From contig NZ_JAJFEQ010000010.1 of the NCBI RefSeq assembly GCF_020707265.1, positions 145,499 through 209,498 of the forward strand: 64,000 bases of DNA. The letters are read 5' to 3'. This document shows, one piece after another, positions 16,216-24,709 of the stretch. Below the pieces are notes generated by a model, which had not been told where the DNA came from, searched no databases, and worked only from the letters and a program-made list of their open reading frames with translations. Numbering within the stretch: position 1 is the first letter of the stretch; each line of letters begins with the position of its first letter. Position numbers and translations under genes: made by a program. Source of the stretch: Massilia sp. IC2-477. GTDB lineage: Bacteria; Pseudomonadota; Gammaproteobacteria; Burkholderiales; Burkholderiaceae_D.

Positions 16216-17234
16216 ATCACCTTGGCGCGGGTCAGGTCGTGGATGTGGAGCGCGCCGACCAGGCGGTCTTCGCCATCCACCACCAGCATCTGGTTGATGC
16301 GGAATTCTTCCATGACGGCGACGGCGTCGACCGCCAGCTGCTCCGGATGGATGCGGCGCGGATTGGCGTGCATCACGTCGCGGATCGCGATGTTGGAAAA
16401 GTCGGTCACGCGCTCGATCAGGCGGCGCAGGTCACCGTCGGTGAACACGCCGACCGGGCGGCGCTCTTCGTCGACGACGGCGGTCATGCCCATGCCCTTC
16501 TGGCTGATTTCCAGCAGTGCGCGCGTGAGCGGCGTGTCGGGCGAGACGGCGGGGATGGCCTCGCCGCTGCGCATGACGTCGCGCACGTGGGTCAAGAGGC
16601 GTCGGCCCAGGGCGCCGCCCGGGTGCGACATGGCGAAGTCTTCCTCGCGGAAGCCGCGCGCGTCCAGCAGGGCCACCGCCAGGGCGTCGCCCATGGCCAG
16701 GGTCACGGTGGTGCTGGTGGTCGGCGCCAGGTTGAGGGTGCAGGCTTCCTTGGCAACCGAGATGTCGAGGTGGATCTCGGACAGCTTGGCCAGGCGCGAA
16801 TGCGGCTTGCCGGTCATCGAGATCACCGGGGTGCCCATGCGCTTGATGGCAGGCAGGATTTCCAGAAGTTCCGACGATTCGCCGGAATTCGAGATGGCGA
16901 TGAACACGTCGTGCGTGGTCACCATGCCGAGGTCGCCGTGGGCGGCTTCGCCCGGGTGCACGAACATGGCGGGGGTGCCGGTCGAGGCCAGGGTAGCGGC
17001 AATCTTGCGGGCGATGTGGCCGGATTTGCCCATGCCCGAGACCACGACGCGGCCGGTGCAGCCGTACAGCAGCTGGACGGCGCGCACGAACGTGTCGTCG
17101 TCGCCCAGGCGGGCATGCAGCGCTTGAAGCGCGTCGGCTTCGATGGCCAGGGTCTCGCGGCCCAGCTCGAGCACGCGCCTGGCCTGGCCTTCGTCGAAAC
17201 TTTTCAGCATTATTTTTTCATGGGTTACACTCAT
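16212..17234 (-). CDS. kdsD: arabinose-5-phosphate isomerase
   Basis: KdsD converts ribulose 5-phosphate to arabinose 5-phosphate, the KDO precursor. The 340-residue product has a SIS sugar-isomerase domain (GMGKSGHIARKIAATLASTGTP, HPGEAAHGDLGM and ISNSGESSE, each seen in part). Two CBS domains follow, with GVFTDGDLRRLIE and LVGALHIHDL. The ATG at 17234 or 17210 could start it; neither has a clear ribosome-binding site. The frame stays open far upstream, but that extension is antisense to the antiporter gene and is not coding. Confidence 0.95.
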   Translation of the reverse strand: MSVTHEKIMLKSFDEGQARRVLELGRETLAIEADALQALHARLGDDDTFVRAVQLLYGCTGRVVVSGMGKSGHIARKIAATLASTGTPAMFVHPGEAAHGDLGMVTTHDVFIAISNSGESSELLEILPAIKRMGTPVISMTGKPHSRLAKLSEIHLDISVAKEACTLNLAPTTSTTVTLAMGDALAVALLDARGFREEDFAMSHPGGALGRRLLTHVRDVMRSGEAIPAVSPDTPLTRALLEISQKGMGMTAVVDEERRPVGVFTDGDLRRLIERVTDFSNIAIRDVMHANPRRIHPEQLAVDAVAVMEEFRINQMLVVDGEDRLVGALHIHDLTRAKVI

Positions 17235-17345
17235 AGCGGCAGTATAAACGAATTGGGTAAGCAAAAAACTTGCCAGTCGTAACAAAGCACTACAACTGCG
17301 GTCGATTACGACGCATAACAACAACGACAACATACCCTGGGGACG

Positions 17346-19325
17346 ATGCATTCCGGACTTGAACTGACCCTCCTCCTGCTTGGCTGCGCCGTACTCGGCG
17401 TGGTCGCATTCCGCATGCTGCACCTGCCGCCGATGCTGGGCTATCTGGCAGCTGGCGTATTGATCGGCCCCCATGCACTGGCACTTGCCGACGACAGCCC
17501 GGCGACCCATGCGCTGGCCGAATTCGGGGTCGTGTTCCTGATGTTCTCCATCGGGCTGGAATTCTCCCTGGCCCAGCTCAAATCGATGCGGCGCATCGTG
17601 TTCGGGCTCGGCCTGGCGCAGGTCGTATTGACGATCGTGGCGGCAATGGCTTTCGGCCTGTTCATTTCTTGGTGGGCACCGGCATTGCACGTCAGCTGGC
17701 AGGCCGCCTTCGCCCTGGGCGGGGCGCTGGCCATGTCCTCGACCGCCATCGTGGTCAAGATGATGACCGAGCGCCTCGAGCTCGAGAGCGAGCACGGACG
17801 CCGCATCATCGGCATCCTGCTGTTCCAGGACCTGGCGGTGGTGCCGCTCCTGATCATGATCCCTTCGCTGGCCCGCCCGGCCGAGGAACTGGCCATCACG
17901 CTCGGCTGGGCCGCGCTCAAGGCGGCCTTCGTGCTGGCCCTGCTCCTGATCTTCGGCCAGAAGCTGATGCGCAACTGGTTCACCATCGTCGCCAAGCGCC
18001 GCTCGCAGGAACTGTTCATGCTCAACCTGCTCCTGGTAACGCTGGGCCTGGCCTGGATCACCGAGCAGGCCGGCCTGTCGCTGGCGCTGGGCGCCTTTGT
18101 TGCCGGCATGCTGATCTCCGAGACCCAGTACAAGCACCAGGTGGAAGAAGACATCAAGCCCTTCCGCGACGTGCTGCTCGGGCTGTTCTTCATCACCGTG
18201 GGCATGCTGCTCAACCTCGACCTGGTGCTGGAGCACTGGTGGGTGGTGCTGGCGCTGGTGATCTTCCCGGTGCTGCTCAAGTTCGCGATCATCGCGGCGC
18301 TGGCCAAAGCCTTCGGGTCGAGCGACGGCGTGGCGATGCGCACTGGCCTGGCGCTGGCCCAGGCGGGCGAGTTCGGCTTCGTGCTGCTGAACCTGGCGAT
18401 GGGCTCGAAGCTGGTCGACCCCTTCCTGCTGCAGCTGGTGCTGGCCTCGATGGTGCTGTCGATGCTGGTCGCGCCCTTCGTCATCGAGAACATGGACCGG
18501 ATCGTGATGAAGCTCGCGTCCAACGAATGGATGATGCAGTCGCTGCAGCTGACCCAGCTCGCCAGCCGCACCATGAAGACCCAGAAGCACGTGATCATCG
18601 CCGGCTTCGGACGCAGCGGCCAGAGCCTCGCGACCCTGCTGACCGAGGAAAAGCTGCCCTGGTACGCGCTTGACCTGGACCCGGAGCGGGTGCAGGAAGC
18701 GCAAGCGGCCGGCGCCAACGTGTCCTATGGCGACGCCGCGCGCCGCGAAAGCCTGATCGCGGCCGGCATCAACCGCGCCAGCGCGCTGGTGATCACCTTC
18801 GCCGACACGAGACTGGCGCTGAAGGTGCTGCACCTGGTGCACGAACTGGCCCCGAACCTGGCCGTTATCGTGCGCAGCCATGACGACAGCGACCTCGACG
18901 TGCTGAAACGCGCCGGCGCCACCGAAGTGGTGCCGGAAGCGCTGGAAAGCTCGCTGATGCTGGCCTCGCACGCGCTGGTGACCATGGGCGTGCCGCTGCG
19001 CCGCGTGGTGCACCGGGTGCAGGTGGCGCGCGACGAACGCTACGCCTCGCTGCGCGGCTACTTCCACGGCGCGAGCGACGTGAGCGACGACCTGGAACAC
19101 ACCTATGTGCGGCTGCACTCGGTGACGCTGCACAGCGGCGCGGTGGGGATTGGCAAGCGGATCGGGGAGCTGGCGTTCGACGAAGTCGGGGCCGAAGTCA
19201 CGACGCTGCGGCGCAACGGGCAAAGCCTGCACTTCGATCCGGAGACGATCCTGCTGGCGGGGGATGTGCTGGTGCTGCGGGGTGAGGGAGAAGCCGTTAG
19301 CCGCGCCGAGAGTCGTTTACTGTAG
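17346..19325 (+). CDS. CPA2 family cation:proton antiporter (KefB/KefC-like)
   Basis: The 659-residue product has about twelve transmembrane segments in its first 390 residues, with the CPA2 signature GILLFQDLAVVPLLIM. A RCK/TrkA-N domain follows with the nucleotide-binding GFGRSGQS, and then a TrkA-C domain. It resembles KefB/KefC potassium efflux systems and YbaL. Whether it moves K+ or Na+ cannot be told. It diverges from kdsD with 111 bp between the starts. Its stop codon TAG (19323-19325) lies inside the GTAG foot of a repeat element. Confidence 0.92.
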   Translation: MHSGLELTLLLLGCAVLGVVAFRMLHLPPMLGYLAAGVLIGPHALALADDSPATHALAEFGVVFLMFSIGLEFSLAQLKSMRRIVFGLGLAQVVLTIVAAMAFGLFISWWAPALHVSWQAAFALGGALAMSSTAIVVKMMTERLELESEHGRRIIGILLFQDLAVVPLLIMIPSLARPAEELAITLGWAALKAAFVLALLLIFGQKLMRNWFTIVAKRRSQELFMLNLLLVTLGLAWITEQAGLSLALGAFVAGMLISETQYKHQVEEDIKPFRDVLLGLFFITVGMLLNLDLVLEHWWVVLALVIFPVLLKFAIIAALAKAFGSSDGVAMRTGLALAQAGEFGFVLLNLAMGSKLVDPFLLQLVLASMVLSMLVAPFVIENMDRIVMKLASNEWMMQSLQLTQLASRTMKTQKHVIIAGFGRSGQSLATLLTEEKLPWYALDLDPERVQEAQAAGANVSYGDAARRESLIAAGINRASALVITFADTRLALKVLHLVHELAPNLAVIVRSHDDSDLDVLKRAGATEVVPEALESSLMLASHALVTMGVPLRRVVHRVQVARDERYASLRGYFHGASDVSDDLEHTYVRLHSVTLHSGAVGIGKRIGELAFDEVGAEVTTLRRNGQSLHFDPETILLAGDVLVLRGEGEAVSRAESRLL

Positions 19326-19427
19326 GGTGGGCGGCTTTGCCGCCCACGCGGCGATCGCCAAATGTTGATATTCCGTGGTCGTACCGGCGGACGTTGACCG
19401 CGTGGGCGGCGAAGCCGCCCACCCTAC
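19322..19427. repeat. GTAG-type REP pair, inverted
   Basis: The left unit (19322-19351) starts GTAGGGT and folds as GGGCGGC-TTT-GCCGCCC followed by ACGCGG. The right unit (19398-19427) is its mirror and ends CCCTAC. They are separated by 46 bp. The left GTAG contains the antiporter stop codon, and on the minus strand the right GTAG contains the stop codon of the diguanylate cyclase gene. Both convergent genes therefore end exactly in the repeat. Confidence 0.9.
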
Positions 19428-20542
19428 GCCAAGGACACCACCCGATTGCGGCCATTGGCCTTGGCCTGATACAGCGCCGTATCCGCCTGCGCCACCAGAT
19501 CCTGCGCCACGCCCTCGATCGCGTGGTCGCGCTCGAAGTCGTCCAGCGTCGCCACGCCGATCGACACCGTCACCTCGACCCGCTCGCCGCTGGCCAGGTC
19601 GACCGGCGCCAGCGCCACGCTGGCGCGGATGCGCTGGGCCACCATGCTGGCGCTTTCCAGGTCGGCGTCGATCAAGAGCACCACGAATTCCTCGCCGCCG
19701 AAGCGTCCCAGCGCATCCGAGATGCGCAGTTCGGCCTTGATCCGGGTCGCCACTTCGCGCAGCACTTCATCGCCGCCCTGGTGGCCGACCGTGTCGTTGA
19801 CCTGCTTGAAGTGGTCGATGTCGATGTACATGCAGGAGATGCGGTAGCCCTGGCGGCGCGCCCGCGCGATCTCTTCCACCAGGCGGCGGTCGATGTAGCG
19901 GCGGTTGTACACGCCCGTCAGGGAATCGGTCAGCCCGATAAACTTGAGCATCTCGTTGCTGATGACGTTCTCGAGACAGATCGCGACGATCGATCCCATG
20001 TGCTCGATGAAGTCGGTGCCCAGGGCCGGCGTGAACCGGTTCGGGTCCGAGCTGCCCAGGTTCAGGCTGCCGATCAGGCGGGTATTGCGCAGCAGCGGCA
20101 CCAGGGCCACGCTTTGCAGGTTCTTGGGGGGCTGCGGGAACATGGCGCCGTGGCGCGAAGGCGCGTACGGGCCCAGCACCGGGCGCGGACGGCGGCCGTC
20201 GACCAGCTTGAAGCCGAGTTCCTCGGCCTGTTCGCAGAACAGCAGGTTGGGCAGCGCTTCGTAGTCCACGCCCAGCTTGTGCATGACGGTATAGATGTCG
20301 GCTTCCGGGTCCACCAGCGACAGGGTCACGGTGTCCAGTTCCGAGATCAGCGGCAGAGTGCCGAAGATGGTCGAGACCAGTTCCTGGAAGGAGCTGGCGC
20401 CCACGATCTGCAGGTCGAAAGCCTGGTGGCGCGTCATGATCGAGTGGTTGCGCTCGGCCTGCTCGAGCAGGTACGCCATGCGGGAACGCAGGGTCTCGTT
20501 CTCCAGCATCAGTTCTCGCGTTAGCGCGTCCGGCTCGTGCAT
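19424..20542 (-). CDS. diguanylate cyclase with DUF484/GAF-like sensor domain
   Basis: The 372-residue protein has an N-terminal coiled coil (about residues 8-32) and a DUF484/GAF-like domain to about residue 190. A GGDEF domain follows with the active-site motif GGEEF at 282-286. The inhibitory I-site RISD (273-276) lies five residues before it, so the cyclase should make cyclic di-GMP and be product-inhibited. There is no membrane segment. The ATG has AAAGGAA upstream. Its TAG stop codon is provided by the repeat at 19322-19427. Confidence 0.93.
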   Translation of the reverse strand: MHEPDALTRELMLENETLRSRMAYLLEQAERNHSIMTRHQAFDLQIVGASSFQELVSTIFGTLPLISELDTVTLSLVDPEADIYTVMHKLGVDYEALPNLLFCEQAEELGFKLVDGRRPRPVLGPYAPSRHGAMFPQPPKNLQSVALVPLLRNTRLIGSLNLGSSDPNRFTPALGTDFIEHMGSIVAICLENVISNEMLKFIGLTDSLTGVYNRRYIDRRLVEEIARARRQGYRISCMYIDIDHFKQVNDTVGHQGGDEVLREVATRIKAELRISDALGRFGGEEFVVLLIDADLESASMVAQRIRASVALAPVDLASGERVEVTVSIGVATLDDFERDHAIEGVAQDLVAQADTALYQAKANGRNRVVSLA

Positions 20543-20599
20543 TGAAAATTCCTTTCAGCAATAACCGTAACATTACGCCATCTTTCCAGCCTTGGAAAC

Positions 20600-20624
20600 G
20601 AAAAATCGCCCTGACGGGCGATTT
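20600..20624 (-). terminator. intrinsic terminator after the MOSC gene
   Basis: On the minus strand the stem AAATCGCCC/GGGCGATTT is followed by a T run (20601-20605). It lies about 50 bp after the MOSC gene stop and upstream of the diguanylate cyclase gene. Confidence 0.8.
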
Positions 20625-20672
20625 CGCGACATTGTGTGGCAATGCCACCTGCATATACAACTTGTATAGACG

Positions 20673-21518
20673 TCAGAACGCGATGCTGGCGTCCAGTTCC
20701 TGGCCGACATGGAGGCGCCCGCCGATGCCTGCCGTGACGATGGCGTTCATGCCGATGCAGACCGCGCCTTCCATGCGCGGGTTGGCGCGGTAGGCCTGCA
20801 GGATGTCGAGCGGATCGGGGCCGGGGATGCCGGTGGCCTGGTCGATCGCCGGGATCGGGCAGCGCGCACAAGGCTTGACTGGACGCAGCGCCAGGCCGTC
20901 GCCAGTGAAGGTTTCGACGTAATCCTCTTCAAAGGCCTCGAGGCCGTCGACCACCAGGTTCGGGCGGAAGCGGTTCATCGGCAGCGCCGTGTGGCCGGCC
21001 GCCACCAGGCGGCTGTTCAGGTCATCGAGCGAGGCCTGGCCGATGACCAGGATCGGGTAGCCGTCCGCGAAGCGGGTCTCGGACGGGGCGCCACTGGTCC
21101 ACTTGGTGCTGGTCGGGCGCTGCACGTCGGGCCGGAAGCGCACCAGGCGGCAGGCGCCGCCAATCGCATCGCCGAACCAGGCGGCGGCCGCGTCGCCGCA
21201 GTCGGCGGCAAGTACGCTGTGGTCCCAGATCTGGACGGTGATGCCGGGTGCGCCCGCGTCGTGCGCGAGCGGCAGGCGCAGGGGCGGCATGCCCGGCGCG
21301 CTCACCTCGACCGCGTCACCGATGATGCGCGGCGTGAGCAGGGCCATGCGCGGGTACTCGCGCTGGGTCAGGAACTGGCCGTCGCGGGTGACCAGCATCC
21401 ACTCGCGGTCGTGCACGCCGCCGGCGACCAGGCCGGAGACGAGGAACTGCGCCTCCGGCACGGAAATGCCGGCGCAGGACTTGATCGGATAAATAATGAG
21501 TTCGGTAACGGTGGCCAT
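20673..21518 (-). CDS. MOSC domain protein (YcbX/mARC-like)
   Basis: The 281-residue product has the MOSC N-terminal beta barrel (ELIIYPIKSCAGISVPEA) and a C-terminal MOSC domain with RFRPNLVV. It carries the Cys motif PCARC (Cys217 and Cys220), one of which should bind the molybdenum cofactor. E. coli YcbX and eukaryotic mARC reduce N-hydroxylated compounds, and a similar detoxifying role is a family-based inference. It begins 9 bp before the end of the beta-lactamase gene's reading direction neighbour, so the two are probably co-transcribed. Confidence 0.88.
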   Translation of the reverse strand: MATVTELIIYPIKSCAGISVPEAQFLVSGLVAGGVHDREWMLVTRDGQFLTQREYPRMALLTPRIIGDAVEVSAPGMPPLRLPLAHDAGAPGITVQIWDHSVLAADCGDAAAAWFGDAIGGACRLVRFRPDVQRPTSTKWTSGAPSETRFADGYPILVIGQASLDDLNSRLVAAGHTALPMNRFRPNLVVDGLEAFEEDYVETFTGDGLALRPVKPCARCPIPAIDQATGIPGPDPLDILQAYRANPRMEGAVCIGMNAIVTAGIGGRLHVGQELDASIAF

Positions 21519-21527
21519 GCCGCTATT

Positions 21528-22433
21528 TTAGCCCCCGGCAGCCTTGGCCTTCTCAGCGGCTTCGCGCTGCAGGCGCGCCTCGAAGTTCTTGCGGGCGCCG
21601 GCGGCCAGCTTGCGGCAACCTTCCGGATCGATGAAGGGATTCGATTGCGCCGTCTTCGCGGCCGCCTTGGCGAAAGCGTCGGTGGCTGACGGATGGGCGG
21701 CGACCACGATGTCGCACTTCAGGCCGGCGACCGTGTCGATGGTCTTGCGGAAGCTCGCCGAGCGGTCCGGATAGTTCGCGCCGCCGGTGTAGTAAAAGCC
21801 GTCGGTGGAGACCGCGGTCAGGCTGTCGGCATACACCATGTCGAGGCATTTGCCGGCCTCGCAGGACTGCCAGGTCCAGGTAGTGCCGCCGGGCGTGTGG
21901 CCGGGCGTGTAGTGCACGGTGAAGCGCAGCGGGCCGACCGCCAGGGTTTCGCCGTCTGCCACTTCCTTTACCTGGGCGACTTTGGGGATGGTGAAACGCT
22001 CTTTCGGGTCGTATTGCGGGTCGTCGGTGCCCGGCGTGCCGTCGCGCAGCACCTGGGCGCCGTGCGGGCTATGGGCGACCGTGGCGCCGCTTGCCTTCTG
22101 CAGGGCCGCGATGCCGCCGGCGTGGTCGAAGTGGGCGTGCGAATTCAGGATCAGCTTCACGTCCTTCATCTTGAAGCCGAGCGCCTCGATGTTCTTCTGG
22201 ATCAGCGGCGCCGACTGCGGCAGCGCGCCGTCGAGCAGCACGTGGCCTTGCGGGCTGGTGACCAGGAGGGCGGACAGGCCGGCGGTGCCGACGTACCAGG
22301 TGTTGCCGTGGATGTTGAAGGGGGCGACGGGCTTGTTCCACTCGGCGCAGGAACTGCAGTTGATGGCATCCTGCGCCAGCGCGCCAGATGCCGTCAGCAG
22401 GAGAACGGTAGTGACCAGGCTTGTTTTCATCAT
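21528..22433 (-). CDS. subclass B3 metallo-beta-lactamase
   Basis: The roughly 301-residue product has a signal peptide ending ALA|QDA. The zinc-binding motif is SHAHFDHAGG (HxHxDH), followed by GHTPGGTTW (third His of site 1) and AAHPSATD. The C-terminal NPFIDPEGCRK matches the same place in FEZ-1/THIN-B-type B3 enzymes. Early segments PFNIHGNTWYVGT and GHVLLDGAL also fit. Family members hydrolyse many beta-lactams, often including carbapenems; activity here is not proven. The start may be 22433 or 22445. It precedes the MOSC gene with 9 bp between them. Confidence 0.92.
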   Translation of the reverse strand: MMKTSLVTTVLLLTASGALAQDAINCSSCAEWNKPVAPFNIHGNTWYVGTAGLSALLVTSPQGHVLLDGALPQSAPLIQKNIEALGFKMKDVKLILNSHAHFDHAGGIAALQKASGATVAHSPHGAQVLRDGTPGTDDPQYDPKERFTIPKVAQVKEVADGETLAVGPLRFTVHYTPGHTPGGTTWTWQSCEAGKCLDMVYADSLTAVSTDGFYYTGGANYPDRSASFRKTIDTVAGLKCDIVVAAHPSATDAFAKAAAKTAQSNPFIDPEGCRKLAAGARKNFEARLQREAAEKAKAAGG

Positions 22434-22564
22434 TCGCTCACTCATCGCTTGTTATTGGAAACCACTTACTCGACGTAGTTGAACACGGCGGCAGCGTTCA
22501 GCAAACCATTTCGGGACGAACGGCCGTCCATGTGGGACGAATGCTCGTGCAACAACGGGCCTGG

Positions 22565-22597
22565 CAAGGAAAAAGCCCCGCTCGATGGCGGGGCTTT
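22565..22597 (-). terminator. intrinsic terminator of ychF
   Basis: On the minus strand the perfect 10-bp stem AAAGCCCCGC/GCGGGGCTTT with a 6-nt loop is followed by a T run. It starts 17 bp after the ychF stop codon. Confidence 0.9.
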
Positions 22598-22614
22598 CTG
22601 GTGGTGCGGTGCGA

Positions 22615-23706
22615 TCAGACGTTGAACAGGAAGTTCAGCACATCGCCATCCTTGACGATGTAGTCCTTGCCTTCCGCGCGCATCTTGCCCGCTTCCTTGG
22701 CGCCGGCTTCGCCCTTGTAGGCGATGTAGTCGTCGAAAGCGATGGTCTGGGCGCGGATGAAGCCGCGTTCGAAGTCGGTGTGGATCACGCCCGCCGCCTG
22801 CGGTGCGGTGGCGCCGACCTTGACGGTCCAGGCACGCACTTCCTTCACGCCGGCGGTGAAGTAGGTCTGCAGGCCCAGCAGCGAGTATGCGGCGCGGATC
22901 AGGCGGTCGAGACCTGGCTCTTCCATGCCCATGTCAGCCAGGAAGTCCTTCTTGTCGGCGTCGTCCATCTCGGCGATTTCCGATTCGATGGCGGCTGAAA
23001 TCGCCACGATCGGCGCATTCTGCTTCTTGGCGAATTCGGTCAGCTTGTCGAGCAGCGGGTTGTTGGTGAAGCCGGTGTCGGATACGTTGGCCACGTACAT
23101 GGCCGGCTTTGCCGTGATCAGGTGCAGTTCGCGGATCAGGGCCATTTCTTCGGCGTCCAGACCCATCGTGCGCACCGGCTGGCCTTCGTTCAGGTGCGGC
23201 AGCATGCGCTCGCACATCGCCACCAGCTTGGCGGCATCCTTGTCGCCCGAACGCGCCTTCTTGTTCTCGCGGTGGATCGCCTTCTCGACGGCGCCCAGGT
23301 CGGCCAGCGCCAGCTCGGTCTGGATCACTTCGATGTCGTCGATCGGGCTGACCTTGCCGGCCACGTGCACGACGTTGTCGTCTTCGAAGCAACGCACCAC
23401 GTTGACGATGGCGTCGGTCTCGCGGATGTGCGACAGGAACTGGTTGCCCAGGCCCTCGCCTTTCGACGCGCCGGCCACCAGGCCCGCGATGTCGACGAAC
23501 TCGACGATCGCCGGCACGATGCGCTCGGGCTTGACGATACCGGCCAGCTGCTGCATGCGCGGATCCGGCACCTCGACCACGCCGACATTCGGCTCGATGG
23601 TGCAGAACGGGTAGTTCTCAGCCGGGATGCCGGCCTTGGTCAGGGCGTTGAACAGGGTGGACTTGCCGACGTTCGGCAGGCCGACGATGCCGCATTGGAG
23701 GCTCAT
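22615..23706 (-). CDS. ychF: redox-regulated ATPase YchF
   Basis: The 363-residue length equals that of E. coli YchF. It is an Obg-family protein with G1 GLPNVGKSTLFNALTK, DIAGLVAGAS (G3) and a degenerate G4 that favours ATP. The C-terminal TGS-like domain has GVIHTDFERGFIRAQ. It binds ribosomes and dampens oxidative-stress defence in E. coli. I chose the ATG at 23706 (MSLQCGIVGLP) because it matches the family start and has GAGAAAGAG upstream. In many Burkholderiales ychF follows pth; here it is 4 kb away. Confidence 0.97.
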   Translation of the reverse strand: MSLQCGIVGLPNVGKSTLFNALTKAGIPAENYPFCTIEPNVGVVEVPDPRMQQLAGIVKPERIVPAIVEFVDIAGLVAGASKGEGLGNQFLSHIRETDAIVNVVRCFEDDNVVHVAGKVSPIDDIEVIQTELALADLGAVEKAIHRENKKARSGDKDAAKLVAMCERMLPHLNEGQPVRTMGLDAEEMALIRELHLITAKPAMYVANVSDTGFTNNPLLDKLTEFAKKQNAPIVAISAAIESEIAEMDDADKKDFLADMGMEEPGLDRLIRAAYSLLGLQTYFTAGVKEVRAWTVKVGATAPQAAGVIHTDFERGFIRAQTIAFDDYIAYKGEAGAKEAGKMRAEGKDYIVKDGDVLNFLFNV

Positions 23707-23944
23707 GGGAACTCTTTCTCTCGTATAGATGCGGAGCGGAAGGAAGCCCGGCTCCAAAACCCCACATTGTAACCGGGGACGCTATTGGTTGCCGAAAAAA
23801 ACGGCGCAGCGTGGACAGGGCGTTGCTGCGCGAACGCCACGGCTGCCTACCTCTTGAGAGGAAAGGCCAGGGTGCGAGTATTCGTTACTTTCTCACCGGC
23901 ATTTATTGCTAAGATCGTTCAACCGCAGCTTTCTTGTATCCAAC

Positions 23945-24700
23945 ATGCCTACTACCCTGTTTCAGCACCGGCGGCGACATGATGCCGCCCCATTGTTCCT
24001 GCGAAGCCGCGCTCCCGTGAAGCGCTGGCGCAGGGCGCTCCTGTTGGTTGCGGCGCTGGTGCTGGCCTACCTGGCACTGGCAGGCGCCTGGGCCTGGATG
24101 GTGTTCGACGCGGCGCGGGCCGCCGCACCGGTCACCGCGGACGCGCCTCTGTCCACCCGGCAGAGCACCATCCTGCTGCGCGTGGAAGACCCGACCTTCT
24201 TCGAGCATGCAGGCCTGAGCATCGCCCCCGGCCAGGGTGTGGCCACGATCTCGTCGGCGCTGGCGCGCGATCTCTTCCTGGGAGACAGCCGGCTCGATGG
24301 CGCGGGCGGCCTGTTGCAGCGCTTTTATCGCGGCGTGTTCGACTGCTGCAAGCGCATCGACCTGGGGCGCGATGTCATGAGCCTGGTGCTGGACGCCAGG
24401 ATGTCCAAGCAAGAGCAACTGGCGCGTTATGTGGCAACGGTGTACATGGGAACGCACGAGGGCCGGCAGGTGAAGGGGCTGGAGGGGGCGGCGCGCAGCT
24501 ACCTCGGCAAGCCGCTGGCGGCAACGAGCGAAGAAGAATTCGTGAGGCTGGTGGCGATGATCAAGGCCCCGAACGGGTATCACCCGGTGCGCAGTCCGGA
24601 CGCGCTGGCGCAGCGCAGCGCCCGTATCCAGTCCTTGCTGGCCGGACGCTGCGCGCCAAAGGGCTGGTTCGATACCGAGTTCATCGATTGCGGGCCCTGA
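23945..24700 (+). CDS. GT51-like transglycosylase domain protein, catalytic site altered
   Basis: The product has about 251 residues, one membrane anchor (ALLLVAALVLAYLALAGAW) and a region like peptidoglycan glycosyltransferases. Motif 1 appears as VEDPTFFEHAGL, motif 2 as GVATISSALARDLFL and the later helix as MSKQEQLARYVATVYMG, ending in MIKAPNGYHP. Where MtgA and class A PBPs have RKxxE 12 residues before the SK pair, this protein has GRD with Arg at the Glu position, so the second catalytic Glu seems absent. It may be inactive or use Asp. The start at 23945 is uncertain; a TTG at 23906 is possible. Confidence 0.7.
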   Translation: MPTTLFQHRRRHDAAPLFLRSRAPVKRWRRALLLVAALVLAYLALAGAWAWMVFDAARAAAPVTADAPLSTRQSTILLRVEDPTFFEHAGLSIAPGQGVATISSALARDLFLGDSRLDGAGGLLQRFYRGVFDCCKRIDLGRDVMSLVLDARMSKQEQLARYVATVYMGTHEGRQVKGLEGAARSYLGKPLAATSEEEFVRLVAMIKAPNGYHPVRSPDALAQRSARIQSLLAGRCAPKGWFDTEFIDCGP

Positions 24701-24709
24701 ACGGACGGT

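Noticed and set aside
17235..19232. Long open frame extending kdsD upstream to about 1006 codons
   Set aside because: The extension is exactly antisense to the Kef-type antiporter gene and encodes His/Gln-rich sequence with no domain. High GC makes such antisense frames common. The KdsD family starts near 17234.
21528..22433. Metallo-hydrolase as a glyoxalase II or quorum-quenching lactonase
   Set aside because: The signal peptide, the PFNIHGNTWYVGT start, GHTPGGTTW and the NPFIDPEGC end all follow the B3 beta-lactamase pattern.
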